60,768 nt of DNA, taken from the NCBI GenBank assembly GCA_038200275.1, contig JBBPYC010000015.1, forward strand, positions 1 to 60,768, written 5' to 3'. This stretch comes from JBBPYC01 sp038200275 (GTDB taxonomy: Bacteria; Pseudomonadota; Gammaproteobacteria; Burkholderiales; Burkholderiaceae_C). The first letter of the stretch is position 1, and each line of letters opens with the position of its first letter. The position numbers were made by a program, and so were the translations under genes. Of this stretch, positions 1 through 8,571 are shown piece after piece. Under the pieces are notes generated by a model that did not search any database, was not told the origin of the DNA, and saw only the letters and a list, made by a program, of their open reading frames with translations.

Positions 1-166
1 AGCCCTTTGAGACCCCCAGCACGCTGGCCGTCTGCTCGATGGAGGCGCCAAGCAGCAGCGGCAGCACCACGGCCTGCGCCTGGCGCAGCTCCTCTATCGT
101 CTTGGCCTCGCGCAGCGCCCGCTGCGCCTGCTCCAGCACCTCTGTGCCGCTTGCCGTTCGCGCCAT
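1..166 (-). CDS. IS630-type transposase, N-terminal fragment cut by the window edge
   Basis: Reading leftward from the ATG at 166, 55 residues are open to the window edge, beginning MARTASGTEVLEQAQRALRE. The fragment ends in a helix-turn-helix-like stretch (GASIEQTASVLGVSKG). This resembles the N-terminal helix-turn-helix region of IS630-family transposases; the DDE catalytic domain would lie off the window. An imperfect inverted-repeat candidate lies just upstream at 197-228. The gene is cut by the window edge, so intactness cannot be judged. The family call is from pattern recognition and is moderately secure. Confidence 0.7.
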   Translation of the reverse strand, partial: MARTASGTEVLEQAQRALREAKTIEELRQAQAVVLPLLLGASIEQTASVLGVSKG

Positions 167-196
167 GGCCTTTTCTCCGTCGTCACAGACCTCCGC

Positions 197-228
197 ATTG
201 TTTCATGAGAAAAGACGAATTCGAATTA
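197..228. repeat. Candidate terminal inverted repeat of the left IS630-type element
   Basis: Read inward on the minus strand from 228, this stretch begins TAATTCGAATTC and ends near TGAAAC. The inward-facing sequence at 60590-60621, at the other end of the window, begins TAATTCCATTTC and also contains TGAAAC at the same offset. By hand alignment about 20 of 32 positions match without gaps. The outermost TA (227-228) is consistent with the TA target used by IS630/Tc1-type elements. The icd stop codon begins only nine bases away. Confidence 0.5.
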
Positions 229-236
229 CAACTCGC

Positions 237-1490
237 TTACATGTTCTCGATCATCACCTGACCAAAGCCTGAGCAGCTCACTTGCTCGGCACCGTCCATC
301 AGACGCGCGAAATCGTAAGTGACCTTCTTGCTCGCAATCGATTTTTCCATCGAGCTGATGATCAGATCAGCCGCTTCTGTCCAGCCCATGTGGCGCAGCA
401 TCATCTCAGCTGAGAGGATCTCGGAGCCCGGGTTCACGTAGTCTTTGCCCGCGTACTTCGGCGCGGTGCCGTGGGTGGCTTCAAAGCACGCAATCGAGTC
501 CGACATGTTGGCTCCCGGTGCAATGCCGATGCCGCCTACCTGCGCAGCCAGCGCGTCGGAGATGTAGTCGCCGTTCAGGTTCAACGTGGCCACCACGGAA
601 TACTCGGCCGGGCGCAGCAGGATCTGCTGCAGGAACGCGTCGGCGATCACGTCTTTCACGATGATCTCGTTGCCGGTTTTCGGGTTCTTGAAACTGCACC
701 ACGGTCCACCGTCGATTTCCTGTGCACCGAATTCTCTTTGTGCCAATGCGTAGGCCCAGTCGCGGAAACCGCCTTCGGTGTATTTCATGATGTTGCCCTT
801 GTGCACGATCGTGACGCTGGGCTTGTCGTTGTCGACTGCGTACTGAAACGCCTTGCGCACGAGCCGCTCAGTGCCTTCACGTGAGACCGGCTTGATACCG
901 ATGCCGGACGTGTCCGGGAAACGGATTTTCTTGACACCCATCTCGTCGATCAGGAACTTGATGAGCTTCTTGGCTTTGTCGCTTTCCGCTTCGTATTCGA
1001 TGCCCGCATAGATGTCTTCCGAATTCTCGCGGAAGATCACCATATTGGTTTTCTCTGGTGCTTTGACCGGCGACGGCACACCTTTGAAATACTGCACCGG
1101 TCGCAAGCAGACGTACAGGTCCAGCTCCTGGCGCAACGCGACGTTGAGCGAGCGGATGCCGCCGCCAACTGGCGTGGTCAGTGGCCCTTTGATTGACACC
1201 ACGTACTCACGCACGATCTTCAGTGTCTCTTCCGGCAACCACACGTCGGGGCCGTAGACCTTGGTGGCCTTCTCACCCGCGAAGACTTCCATCCAATGAA
1301 TCTGCTTTTTGCCGCCATACGCTTTCTTGACTGCGGCGTCGACCACCTTCAGCATCACTGGTGTGATGTCCTGGCCAGTGCCGTCGCCTTCGATGTACGG
1401 AATGATTGGTTGATCCGGAACGTTCAACGAGTAATCGGTGTTGACGGTGATCTTTTCGCCCGCATCGGGAACTTTGACGTGCTGGTACAT
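237..1490 (-). CDS. icd: NADP-dependent isocitrate dehydrogenase
   Basis: This cytoplasmic TCA-cycle enzyme oxidatively decarboxylates isocitrate to 2-oxoglutarate and yields NADPH. The 417-residue product has the dimeric bacterial Icd layout: an IEGDGTG motif near residue 32, the substrate loop GGGIRSLNVALRQ with the regulatory-type serine, FRENSEDIYAGIE, and the C-terminal nucleotide-binding block ATHGTAPKYAG. Length is normal for the family. The start is set at MYQHVKVP, the usual family N-terminus, rather than an in-frame start seven codons upstream. The stop codon lies nine bases from an IS630-type end, so the native terminator has probably been displaced. Confidence 0.97.
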   Translation of the reverse strand: MYQHVKVPDAGEKITVNTDYSLNVPDQPIIPYIEGDGTGQDITPVMLKVVDAAVKKAYGGKKQIHWMEVFAGEKATKVYGPDVWLPEETLKIVREYVVSIKGPLTTPVGGGIRSLNVALRQELDLYVCLRPVQYFKGVPSPVKAPEKTNMVIFRENSEDIYAGIEYEAESDKAKKLIKFLIDEMGVKKIRFPDTSGIGIKPVSREGTERLVRKAFQYAVDNDKPSVTIVHKGNIMKYTEGGFRDWAYALAQREFGAQEIDGGPWCSFKNPKTGNEIIVKDVIADAFLQQILLRPAEYSVVATLNLNGDYISDALAAQVGGIGIAPGANMSDSIACFEATHGTAPKYAGKDYVNPGSEILSAEMMLRHMGWTEAADLIISSMEKSIASKKVTYDFARLMDGAEQVSCSGFGQVMIENM

Positions 1491-1758
1491 GGAGAGAACT
1501 TCTTTCAACAAAATGCAATGACGAACAACAATCGGGTCGTGTGCATTGGACCCAATTAAGGGCTGGCCGAGTGCACTCTCGACAGCTCGCAGACCCGAAC
1601 AAAATCTGCGTAGGATTCTACCGACATCAGTTGCGCTTTGAAGCTGTCAACGGTGCTTTCGAGAACCGCGTTAGAGTGCGGTCGTCAGTGCTTGAACAGC
1701 GGATCCTTCGCCAGTTCGGGTATCTCATTTAGTGACGACGCAACCAAAAGGACAACAG

Positions 1759-2241
1759 ATGAAATCACAGATCGCTACGTTGATTGCCGTGGGCCTCGTT
1801 GCAGGCAGTGCCTTTGCTCAGAACACCACGTCAAAGGCGCCGTTGCAAGGTACAGCCGAAATGCCCGCCAAAGCGGGTCAGCCAACTGAGCCGGCCGGTG
1901 GAGCAATGGGCAATGCGCAGACTTCACTCAACCGACCCCAGACCGGACCTGCGATGACGTCGCCGAAGGGTGCCGTCGACAAAGGTGTCGTAAGCACGCC
2001 GGCTCAGGTTCAAGGTTCGACCGCTACGGCGCCCGAGAAAGTCATGCACCATGACAACAAGGTTGCTCATCCCGCAGCACCAGTCAATGCCGCCGGCATG
2101 AAGACGCATAAAGCAACGATGGACAAAAACGTGGATAAACCCACGTCACCGGTCGTGTTGACGACCCCGGCGCCCGGCCCGGTCAACACCACGCCGAATG
2201 CGATGCCGGCTGGCGGCACGCCCACAACGAAGGCAAAGTAA
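1759..2241 (+). CDS. Small secreted Ala/Thr/Pro-rich protein (hypothetical)
   Basis: The function is not recognised. The 160-residue product starts with a clear Sec signal peptide (MKSQIATLIAVGLVAGSAFA, cleavage before QN). The rest is low in hydrophobic residues and rich in Ala, Thr, Pro, Gly and Lys, as expected of a disordered periplasmic or secreted protein. The ATG is preceded by AAAAGGACAACAG, a good ribosome binding site; an upstream in-frame start lacks one. It contains AGGAMGN and HHDNKVAHP segments that echo PGGAMGP and RNDNKDSSP in the next secreted protein (2634-3008), so the two look like diverged paralogues. A Rho-independent terminator follows at 2301. Confidence 0.7.
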   Translation: MKSQIATLIAVGLVAGSAFAQNTTSKAPLQGTAEMPAKAGQPTEPAGGAMGNAQTSLNRPQTGPAMTSPKGAVDKGVVSTPAQVQGSTATAPEKVMHHDNKVAHPAAPVNAAGMKTHKATMDKNVDKPTSPVVLTTPAPGPVNTTPNAMPAGGTPTTKAK

Positions 2242-2300
2242 TTCGCTGCTTGGCACGCACCGGTTCTGTGGCGAGACAGGGTCTGTGATTCGCCATTCGA

Positions 2301-2327
2301 GGCCTGCGACCCGTCGCGGGCCTTTTT
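2301..2327 (+). terminator. Rho-independent terminator
   Basis: A ten-base stem (GGCCTGCGAC / GTCGCGGGCC, one G-T pair) with a two-base loop is followed by TTTTT. It lies 60 bases after the stop codon at 2241. The rest of the interval to 2634 contains no gene that I recognise. The last 100 bases of it are AT-rich and probably hold the promoter of the next gene. Confidence 0.8.
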
Positions 2328-2633
2328 ATTGGATCGCTGATTTCAGTGCAAGCGACGACGCTTTGTGTGTTGAAGCTCTGTGGGGCTGTAACCACGTTGC
2401 TTCAGTTACCGAAGTGGTCGGCGCGTGAAGTCATGTTCATTGAAGATTTACAGCGATTTGGCTCTGGCTTTCGAGCCGAAGCCTTTGTGTCAACGCTATT
2501 TGCATGCTTGCGTTAAAGTTGTGCGTGCCGTGATCGACGATTTTTCGTTTGGTTATTCAAGCGAATGCTGCGAGTCGACCCGCATTGAGTAAAAGTATTT
2601 TTAAATTTTCATTCGACCAAAAAGGGAACTGCG

Positions 2634-3008
2634 ATGATGAAGAAATTGATTCCGGTGTTGATCGCTGGTGTGTTCAGTGCTGGCGCTTTTGCACAGGCCG
2701 TGACCATCAAGCCGGGCGAAGCCATGGGCCCGACCGGCACCAATAGTCAGGCGACGGGCGCCGCGAAAAGCGCGGGCACACCCATCAAAGGTGCACAGGG
2801 CAGCACCACGGGCGCAGCGGTAACCACCAAACCTGGTGAAGCCATGGGCCCGACCACCACTTCGGCGACCAATCCAGGCAAGACCTCGGGCACTGCGGCA
2901 GCTCGCAGTGACATGAGAAATGACAACAAGGACAGCTCGCCGGTGACGATTCAGCCGGGTGGCGCGATGGGCCCAACCGGTGCAACGTCGGCAGGCCCGA
3001 AGAAGTAA
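2634..3008 (+). CDS. Small secreted protein with three PGEAMGP-type repeats (hypothetical)
   Basis: The function is not recognised. The 124-residue product has a Sec signal peptide (MMKKLIPVLIAGVFSAGAFA, cleavage before QA). The mature part carries three repeats about 40 residues apart: VTIKPGEAMGPTGTNS, VTTKPGEAMGPTTTSA and VTIQPGGAMGPTGATS, separated by Gly/Thr/Ala/Ser-rich linkers. There is no cysteine. The start is supported by AAAGGGA eight bases upstream; the second of two consecutive Met codons could also be used. It has its own AT-rich upstream region and its own terminator at 3089, so it is probably monocistronic. It appears related to the secreted protein at 1759-2241. Confidence 0.75.
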   Translation: MMKKLIPVLIAGVFSAGAFAQAVTIKPGEAMGPTGTNSQATGAAKSAGTPIKGAQGSTTGAAVTTKPGEAMGPTTTSATNPGKTSGTAAARSDMRNDNKDSSPVTIQPGGAMGPTGATSAGPKK

Positions 3009-3088
3009 CGGGTCTCATTGCTGCGAGGACGAACCTAGGTAAAACGCCTTGGGTGGTTCAGCCTCGTGGTCAATGATCGATACGAACC

Positions 3089-3115
3089 AAAAGCCTGCAT
3101 GAGCAGGCTTTTTCT
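3089..3115 (+). terminator. Rho-independent terminator
   Basis: The stem AAAGCCTGC / GCAGGCTTT with a four-base ATGA loop runs into a T-tract (TTTTTCTCTTT). It lies about 80 bases downstream of the stop codon at 3008. Confidence 0.85.
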
Positions 3116-3251
3116 CTTTACAAATGCAGCGCCATCGCAGCAGGTGGCTCACCGAATGCAATTCGCTCAGGGCCGCGCGGCCAGCCCTGCTGTGCTGACT
3201 GATGAAGTAGCTCGCGGCTTATTCCTACCGCACGTTCTAGGCTCCTGATTG

Positions 3252-3752
3252 ATGCGCGCCAATACTTTTCAATTTCTCTGCCTTGCAACGAAGACCCTCG
3301 CGGTCCTGTTGTGGTCCGGCTACGCGGTCGCCCAATCGGCGCCGCAACTCGATCTCCCACGTGAGCAGTTGTCCGCGAGCTTGCACCGGATCGACGCGCA
3401 AGTCGCGGCCACGGTGACGGAGCGCCAGGTCGGCCTCATGATGCGTGCGGAGATGCCGCAGTATGAAGGCATGCTGTTCGTGTTTGATGAGCCCAGCGTG
3501 CAGTGCTTCTGGATGAAAAACACGCTGCTTCCGCTGACCGCGGCTTTTGTCGACGACCATGGTCGCATCGTGAATCTGGTCGACATGCAGCCGCAGACGA
3601 CCGAATCGCACTGCTCGACCGAACCGGTGCGCTATGTGCTGGAGATGAACCAGGGCTGGTTTGCGCAGCGACACATTGCTGCCGGCGCCCACCTGAGTGG
3701 CAGGCGCTTTGAGACACCGCCCAGCGCGAGCGCGGTCAAATCAACGCGTTGA
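3252..3752 (+). CDS. DUF192 family exported protein
   Basis: The 166-residue product has an N-terminal hydrophobic signal segment (about residues 8-28, ending AVAQ) followed by a DUF192 domain. Typical family motifs are visible: ERQVGLMMRAEMPQYEGMLFVF, CFWMKNTLLPLTAAFVD and VRYVLEMNQGWFA. DUF192 proteins are small extracytoplasmic beta-barrel-like proteins of unknown function. The ATG at 3252 was chosen over an adjacent TTG at 3249. It converges with sodB, from which it is separated by 94 bases. Confidence 0.88.
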   Translation: MRANTFQFLCLATKTLAVLLWSGYAVAQSAPQLDLPREQLSASLHRIDAQVAATVTERQVGLMMRAEMPQYEGMLFVFDEPSVQCFWMKNTLLPLTAAFVDDHGRIVNLVDMQPQTTESHCSTEPVRYVLEMNQGWFAQRHIAAGAHLSGRRFETPPSASAVKSTR

Positions 3753-3846
3753 AATGAAAGAAGCCGCACTATCCCTTTGGGCACATGCCGGCCGCATCCG
3801 TTAACAAGCGCCCTGCGGCAAGTACCGCGAAGTCACCTGAAATCGG

Positions 3847-4428
3847 TCAGGCGAAGTTCGACTGAGCGAATTCCCAGTTGACAAGCTTGTCGAGCCATGT
3901 CTCGACGAATTTGGGCCGTGCGTTGCGATAGTCAATGTAGTAGGCGTGCTCCCACACATCCACAGTGAGCAGGCCTTTGTCGCTGGTAGTGAGTGCGGAA
4001 CCTGCCGCGCCCATGTTCACGATGTCGAGTGAGCCGTCTGGCTTCTTCACGAGCCAGGTCCAGCCGGAGCCGAAATTGCCGACTGCACTTTTCACGAACG
4101 CTTCCTTGAATGCGCTGAAGCTGCCCCACTTTGCGTCGATCGCCTGGGCGATCGAGCCGCTTGGCGCACCACCGCCACTCGGCTTCATGCAGTTCCAGAA
4201 GAACGTGTGATTCCAGATCTGGGCTGCATTGTTGTAGATGCCGCCGCTCGACTTCTTGACGATCTCTTCCAACGTCATGTTCTCGAACTCGGTGCCTTTT
4301 TGCAAGTTGTTCAAGTTCGTCACGTACGCCGCATGGTGCTTGCCGTAGTGGTACTCGAGCGTCTCTTTCGAATAGTTTGGCGCCAGTGCGTCGATCGGAT
4401 ACGGCAGGTCGGGCAGTTTGTGTTCCAT
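3847..4428 (-). CDS. sodB: Superoxide dismutase, Fe type
   Basis: This enzyme dismutates superoxide to oxygen and hydrogen peroxide in the cytoplasm. The 193-residue product matches bacterial Fe-SOD in length. The metal ligands expected are visible: His27 (EYHYGKHH), His74 (AAQIWNHTFFW), and the Asp and His in TVDVWEHAYYIDYRN near residues 157-161. The NHTFFWNCM block and the AQ before IWNH favour the iron type. The start is the Met of MEHKLPDLPYPID, the normal family start. In many Burkholderiales sodB lies next to xseA, as here. Confidence 0.97.
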   Translation of the reverse strand: MEHKLPDLPYPIDALAPNYSKETLEYHYGKHHAAYVTNLNNLQKGTEFENMTLEEIVKKSSGGIYNNAAQIWNHTFFWNCMKPSGGGAPSGSIAQAIDAKWGSFSAFKEAFVKSAVGNFGSGWTWLVKKPDGSLDIVNMGAAGSALTTSDKGLLTVDVWEHAYYIDYRNARPKFVETWLDKLVNWEFAQSNFA

Positions 4429-4542
4429 GACGGGATGTCCTTCGGTTGGTATGGATGAACACGCGTGCTTGGCTCAAGTGCGCGTGTTTGGGATCGCGGC
4501 GCTGGCCAAAAGCCCAGCGCAGTGGGTTTTCATTCTAAGGAA

Positions 4543-5850
4543 CTAATCGTTTTCAGGCACGCACGCCACGATCAGCTGCGCTGCGCCGTCGGCCAAAGTG
4601 GCCGTGACGTGTTGTCCTGAGGTGAGCTCGCGTGCGCTTGTGATCGGCGCGCCGACTGCAGAGTCTGAGAGCCATGAATAGCCTCGGCGCAATACCGACT
4701 GCGGCCCGAGCAGCTGCAACGCCCGCTCGGCGCGTTCCAGCTGCGCGCGGGGCTCCGCCAATCCAGTCTGCCGAAGGGTGGCCAGTCGTTGCTGCAGCGA
4801 ATCGACGCGGCGCTGTGTCCGTTCGATGGCTCCCGTGCTGGCCAACGCAAGCCGCTGCTGCTGACGCACCAGCAACAGCGCCTGGGCATGTCCGATCGCA
4901 GACGGCCGGCCGAGCCGCTGGACTGCGCGGTCGAGCCGCTGGGCGCGCCGGTCCAGTTCATACGCAAAGGCCTGGCGAAGTCGGCGTTCGCCGTGATCGA
5001 GTTCGGCCAGCCACTGTTCGCGTGGTTGCACCGCCAGTTCGGCTGCAGCGGTTGGGGTGGGCGCACGCAAATCGGCGCAAAAGTCAGCGATTGTGAAATC
5101 GGTTTCATGGCCGACGCCGGCGATCACCGGCCGGCGGCTCGCCACAATGGCACGTGCCAACTGCTCGTCGTTGAACGCCCACAGGTCCTCGATCGAGCCT
5201 CCGCCCCGCACCAGCAGCACCAGATCGACCGAAGCACCGTCTGGCAATAAACCAGGCTGCTGGATGCGGGCCAGCGCAGCACATAGCTCGGCAGCCGCCT
5301 CTGCGCCCTGCACCCGTGCCGGTGCCACCAGCACGGCCACCTGCGGCGCGCGCCGGCGCAGCGCGCTCAAAACGTCATGCAACGCGGCAGCACCGAGTGA
5401 AGTCACGACGCCGATCGCGCGTGGCAGCCGCGGCAATGCACGTTTTCTGGCTGGGTCGAACAGGCCTTCGGCTTCCAGCCGCGCCTTGAGTCGCAAGAAT
5501 TGCTCGAACAGCGCACCAGCGCCCGCCTGCTGCATGCTCTCGACCACCAACTGCAGCTCACCACGCGCTTCGTAGACCGTCAGCTTGCCTCGGAGTTCAA
5601 CGACCGCGCCGTCACGCGGTGTGAAGTCGAGCAACCCCGCCGCGCGCCGAAACATCGCGCAGCGCAGCTGGCCGCCAGCGTCCTTGACCGAGAAATAACA
5701 ATGACCACTGGCCGCCCGCGTGAAACCCGACAACTCGCCGCGCAGGGCCACCGGATTGAAGCGCGCGTCCAACGCCCCAGCAACGGCGCGGCATAGCGCC
5801 CCGACTTCCCAGATAGACGGCGCCGCAGCACGCTTCTCAGCATCAAACAT
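4543..5850 (-). CDS. xseA: Exodeoxyribonuclease VII large subunit
   Basis: XseA with the small subunit XseB degrades single-stranded DNA to short oligonucleotides during repair and recombination. The 435-residue product has an N-terminal OB-fold (about 15-110, including FTRAASGHCYFSVKDAGGQLRCAMF), the catalytic core with GVVTSLGAAALHDVLSAL and DLVLLVRGGGSIEDLWAFNDEQLARAI, GVGHETDFTIADFCADLRAPTP, and a long C-terminal coiled-coil rich in Arg, Gln and Leu ending in an RGYSWL block. The start is placed at MFDAEKRAA; an upstream in-frame extension has no family resemblance. No xseB is seen in the window. Confidence 0.95.
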   Translation of the reverse strand: MFDAEKRAAAPSIWEVGALCRAVAGALDARFNPVALRGELSGFTRAASGHCYFSVKDAGGQLRCAMFRRAAGLLDFTPRDGAVVELRGKLTVYEARGELQLVVESMQQAGAGALFEQFLRLKARLEAEGLFDPARKRALPRLPRAIGVVTSLGAAALHDVLSALRRRAPQVAVLVAPARVQGAEAAAELCAALARIQQPGLLPDGASVDLVLLVRGGGSIEDLWAFNDEQLARAIVASRRPVIAGVGHETDFTIADFCADLRAPTPTAAAELAVQPREQWLAELDHGERRLRQAFAYELDRRAQRLDRAVQRLGRPSAIGHAQALLLVRQQQRLALASTGAIERTQRRVDSLQQRLATLRQTGLAEPRAQLERAERALQLLGPQSVLRRGYSWLSDSAVGAPITSARELTSGQHVTATLADGAAQLIVACVPEND

Positions 5851-6301
5851 CAGTATTGGCGCGGCTTTCCGCCGATTTCCGGCGGCGACTCTTCCACAGC
5901 GCTGGGACAACTGCCTTGCTGCATGACCTGACCCCACCATGCCACCATCCGTCCGTGCAAGTCATTGATTTATAAAGATTTTTTGCTGATCGAAAATTCA
6001 GCAGATTGTCACAATCGCGCATTGGCGCGGGTTTTGGTGCGTTCACACCCAAGTTGCCAACAAAGTTATCCACAGATTTTGTGGACTTTGTTCATGAGGA
6101 GGAACGAAATTGGTGAAACGGGGCAGACCGGGTCAAAAAGCGTATCGCCCTGGTTCGATGTCGCCCGCGGTCGGCTTGCTTTGCCGACCCGATCTAAGGC
6201 GTGCTTCCCGTCGAGCGCGGGGTTAAGCCAAGAGGGGTGGGCGATAATTCGCGCCAGATGCCGCACCGCCTGCGCGGCGAAATTTCCCTGGAAGCGCCCT
6301 T
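5851..6301. other. Divergent intergenic region between xseA and exbB
   Basis: No gene is recognised in these 450 bases. The part nearest xseA (5960-6100) is distinctly AT-rich and must hold the xseA promoter. It includes a perfect DnaA-box match at 6066. A GATAAT hexamer at 6242-6247, about 55 bases before the exbB start, is a plausible -10 element for exbB, but no convincing -35 is seen at the right spacing. Confidence 0.4.
6066..6074 (+). promoter_or_regulatory. Perfect DnaA-box match (TTATCCACA)
   Basis: The nine bases match the DnaA consensus exactly. A degraded inverted copy, TGTGGACTT, follows at 6080-6088. The match lies in the AT-rich part of the xseA-exbB intergenic region. A single box can occur by chance or regulate a nearby gene; there is no box cluster and no dnaA or dnaN nearby, so this is not evidence for a replication origin. 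Confidence 0.4.
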
Positions 6302-7042
6302 TTGATTTCGATCATACAAGCCGCTGGCTGGCCAATCTGGCCTTTGGTGATCTGCTCGATCGCAGCGTTGGCGTTGGTGATTGAACGCTTCATCAGCTTG
6401 CAGCGCCGAAAGGTCGTGCCGACCAAGCTGCTTGAGGACGCCATGACGGTGTCGCTGCACACGGTGCCGTCGTCTGAGGTGATTGCCAAGCTGGAGCAGA
6501 ACTCGTCGCTCGGCCGCATCCTGGCCAGCGGATTTCGTGCGTTGAAGGCCGAACCGCGTTGCAGCGACGCCGAGCTGCACGCCCATCTCGAGGCCACCGG
6601 CCGCGAAGTGGCCCACGGCCTCGAGCGCTATTTGAGTGCACTGGCCACCATCGCATCGGCCGCGCCGCTGCTCGGGTTGCTGGGCACAGTGATCGGCATG
6701 ATCGAGATTTTCGGCTCGCAGACTCCGGCCGGGGCAGGCGGTTTGGGTGGTGCGGGCGTTGGCAATCCGGCCCAACTGGCACACGGTATTTCGGTGGCGC
6801 TCTACAACACCGCGTTCGGCTTGATGATTGCGATCCCCGCGTTGATCTTTTGGCGCTACTTTCGCGCGCGCGTTGATGCCTATCTGCTGACGCTGGAGCT
6901 CGCATCCGAGCGGTTCGCCCGACACCTGAGCCGGCTCGCACGCAGTGGGCCGATGAACGCTGCGTCGCACTTGCAAGCCGCGGGCGCAACACCGCAGCAA
7001 CCCAGCCCAGCACGTGTGGCGCGCGACGGCAGCGCCGCATGA
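6302..7042 (+). CDS. exbB: ExbB/MotA/TolQ-family proton channel protein
   Basis: ExbB forms the inner-membrane proton channel that, with ExbD, energises TonB-dependent uptake through the outer membrane. The 246-residue product has three membrane segments: about 10-30 (AGWPIWPLVICSIAALALVIE), 118-142 (ATIASAAPLLGLLGTVIGMIEIF) and 162-184 (HGISVALYNTAFGLMIAIPALIFW). The GTVIGMIE and NTAFGL blocks are family hallmarks. The start is TTG, chosen because MISIIQAAGWPIWPL is the standard family N-terminus and GGAAGCG precedes it. The stop overlaps the exbD start (ATGA), which implies translational coupling. No tonB is seen nearby. Confidence 0.93.
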   Translation: MISIIQAAGWPIWPLVICSIAALALVIERFISLQRRKVVPTKLLEDAMTVSLHTVPSSEVIAKLEQNSSLGRILASGFRALKAEPRCSDAELHAHLEATGREVAHGLERYLSALATIASAAPLLGLLGTVIGMIEIFGSQTPAGAGGLGGAGVGNPAQLAHGISVALYNTAFGLMIAIPALIFWRYFRARVDAYLLTLELASERFARHLSRLARSGPMNAASHLQAAGATPQQPSPARVARDGSAA

Positions 7043-7467
7043 ACTTTCGCTCGCGTTCCCGCGACGAGCCCGAAATCAATCTGATCCCATTCATCGACGT
7101 GTTGCTGGTGGTGCTGATCTTTTTGATGCTAACCACCACTTACAGCAAGTTCACCGAACTGCAGTTGCAGCTGCCGGTGGCCAGTGCGGATGCGATGGCC
7201 GACCGGCCCAAGGAGATCATCGTTACAGTCGGCAGCGACGGCCGCTATGCAGTCGGTGCGCAGCGACTGGCCGATGCCAGTGTCGACACCCTGGCGGCTG
7301 CAATGGTCGCGGCAGCCAACGGCAGCACCGAGCCGACGGTGGTGGTGAGCGCAGACGCCAGCGCCATGCATCAGGCCGTCATCAAAGTGCTCGAAGCGGC
7401 ACGGCGCAGCGGTTTGAACCGGTTGTCGTTCGCCGCGCAGGCGCCGGCGGGCACGTCCGGCAACTGA
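7039..7467 (+). CDS. exbD: ExbD/TolR-family biopolymer transport protein
   Basis: This is the partner of the ExbB channel. The 142-residue product has a short cytoplasmic N-terminus, one membrane segment at about residues 14-35 (NLIPFIDVLLVVLIFLMLTTTY) with the conserved proton-carrying Asp in PFIDVLLV, and a periplasmic domain. The ATG overlaps the exbB stop by four bases. Downstream, lpxK starts within 20 bases, so the run through kdsB and adk is probably one transcription unit, an arrangement common in Burkholderiales. Confidence 0.95.
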   Translation: MNFRSRSRDEPEINLIPFIDVLLVVLIFLMLTTTYSKFTELQLQLPVASADAMADRPKEIIVTVGSDGRYAVGAQRLADASVDTLAAAMVAAANGSTEPTVVVSADASAMHQAVIKVLEAARRSGLNRLSFAAQAPAGTSGN

Positions 7468-7485
7468 TCGCTTGTCGCGCAGCGC

Positions 7486-8526
7486 ATGGCAGATGCTTCG
7501 GCGTTCGAAGCGACGCTGCAGGCCGCTTGGCGGCGGCGCGGCGCACTGGCCTGTGTGCTGTGGCCGGTGTCGCTCTTGTACCGGCTCGTCACTGCGACCC
7601 GGCGTTGGCTCTACGCAATCGGCTGGTTTTCCTCTGAATCGGTTGCTGTTCCGGTGCTGGTGGTCGGCAACCTGGTCGCAGGTGGCGCTGGAAAAACGCC
7701 GGTGGTGCTGGCGCTGGTGCGCCGCGCGCAGGCCCGCGGCATCGCCGTCGGCGTCGTCTCGCGCGGCCATGGTCGCCGGCTGACGCGCCACCTGCCCGAT
7801 CTGCGTGAGGTAGGGGGTGAAAGCGACGCCAGCCTGGTGGGTGACGAGCCGCTGCTGATCCAGTCGCTTACCGGAGCCCCGGTGTTCGTCGCCCGCGACC
7901 GGGTGGCAGCAGCCCGCGCGTTGTGCAAACGGCATCCGCAAACCCGGCTCATCGTGAGCGACGACGGCCTGCAGCACCTTGCGTTGCGCCGTGATGCCGA
8001 GATCTGCGTGCTGGGAGCGGACGGCGTCGGTAACGGCTGGCTGCTGCCGGCAGGGCCGCTGCGCGAAGCGGGCCGAAGCGTGACCTGGGTGCTTGATGCG
8101 GGCATGGCAGTCGGTGTGTTGCCAACGCCCGTCGCTGGCTTGAGTGCCCGCCGCGGTCACTACTCATGCCGGCGCAGCCTTGCGCAGCACGCACAAGATT
8201 CGAGTGGCCGGCGCGTTGCGCTGGCGTCGCTCGTCGGCCAGCCGGTCTGGGTGGTTGCCGGTATTGCGCATCCGCAACGGTTTTTCTCCATGCTGAGCGC
8301 ATTGGGTGTGAGGTTGGCCGGCACGGACGCACTGCCCGATCACGCGGCGTTTGATCAATATGTGTCTGGCGCCGCGCCCGATATGCCGCTGCTTTGCACC
8401 GAAAAAGATGCCGTGAAACTCTGGCGGCTGCGTCCGGATGCGCTGGCGGTTCCGCTCGAACTCGATATCGATCCCGCGTTCTTCCGCTCCTTCGAGGAAT
8501 GGCTTGTGGAGACCATTGGCGGGTAA
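7486..8526 (+). CDS. lpxK: Tetraacyldisaccharide 4'-kinase
   Basis: LpxK phosphorylates the 4' position of the lipid A disaccharide precursor at the inner membrane. The 346-residue product has an N-terminal amphipathic or membrane segment (about 22-38), a P-loop VGNLVAGGAGKTPVV (about 60-73), the GVVSRGHGR block, VGDEPLLI, and IVSDDGLQHLALRRD around residues 156-170. Length is normal. It is followed at short spacing by a Trm112-like gene and kdsB, which supplies another sugar for the same lipopolysaccharide core. Confidence 0.96.
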   Translation: MADASAFEATLQAAWRRRGALACVLWPVSLLYRLVTATRRWLYAIGWFSSESVAVPVLVVGNLVAGGAGKTPVVLALVRRAQARGIAVGVVSRGHGRRLTRHLPDLREVGGESDASLVGDEPLLIQSLTGAPVFVARDRVAAARALCKRHPQTRLIVSDDGLQHLALRRDAEICVLGADGVGNGWLLPAGPLREAGRSVTWVLDAGMAVGVLPTPVAGLSARRGHYSCRRSLAQHAQDSSGRRVALASLVGQPVWVVAGIAHPQRFFSMLSALGVRLAGTDALPDHAAFDQYVSGAAPDMPLLCTEKDAVKLWRLRPDALAVPLELDIDPAFFRSFEEWLVETIGG

Positions 8527-8571
8527 CGACCGCGCTTCGCGCTGCGGCTCGGCGCCGCTATCATCGCCAGC

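Noticed and set aside
4674..5096. Long open frames on the plus strand inside xseA
   Set aside because: They have no protein-like features and are shadows of the high-GC xseA frame on the other strand.
6060..6095. Possible replication origin around the DnaA box
   Set aside because: Only one perfect box, with no cluster, no AT-rich 13-mer array and no dnaA/dnaN/gyrB genes nearby.
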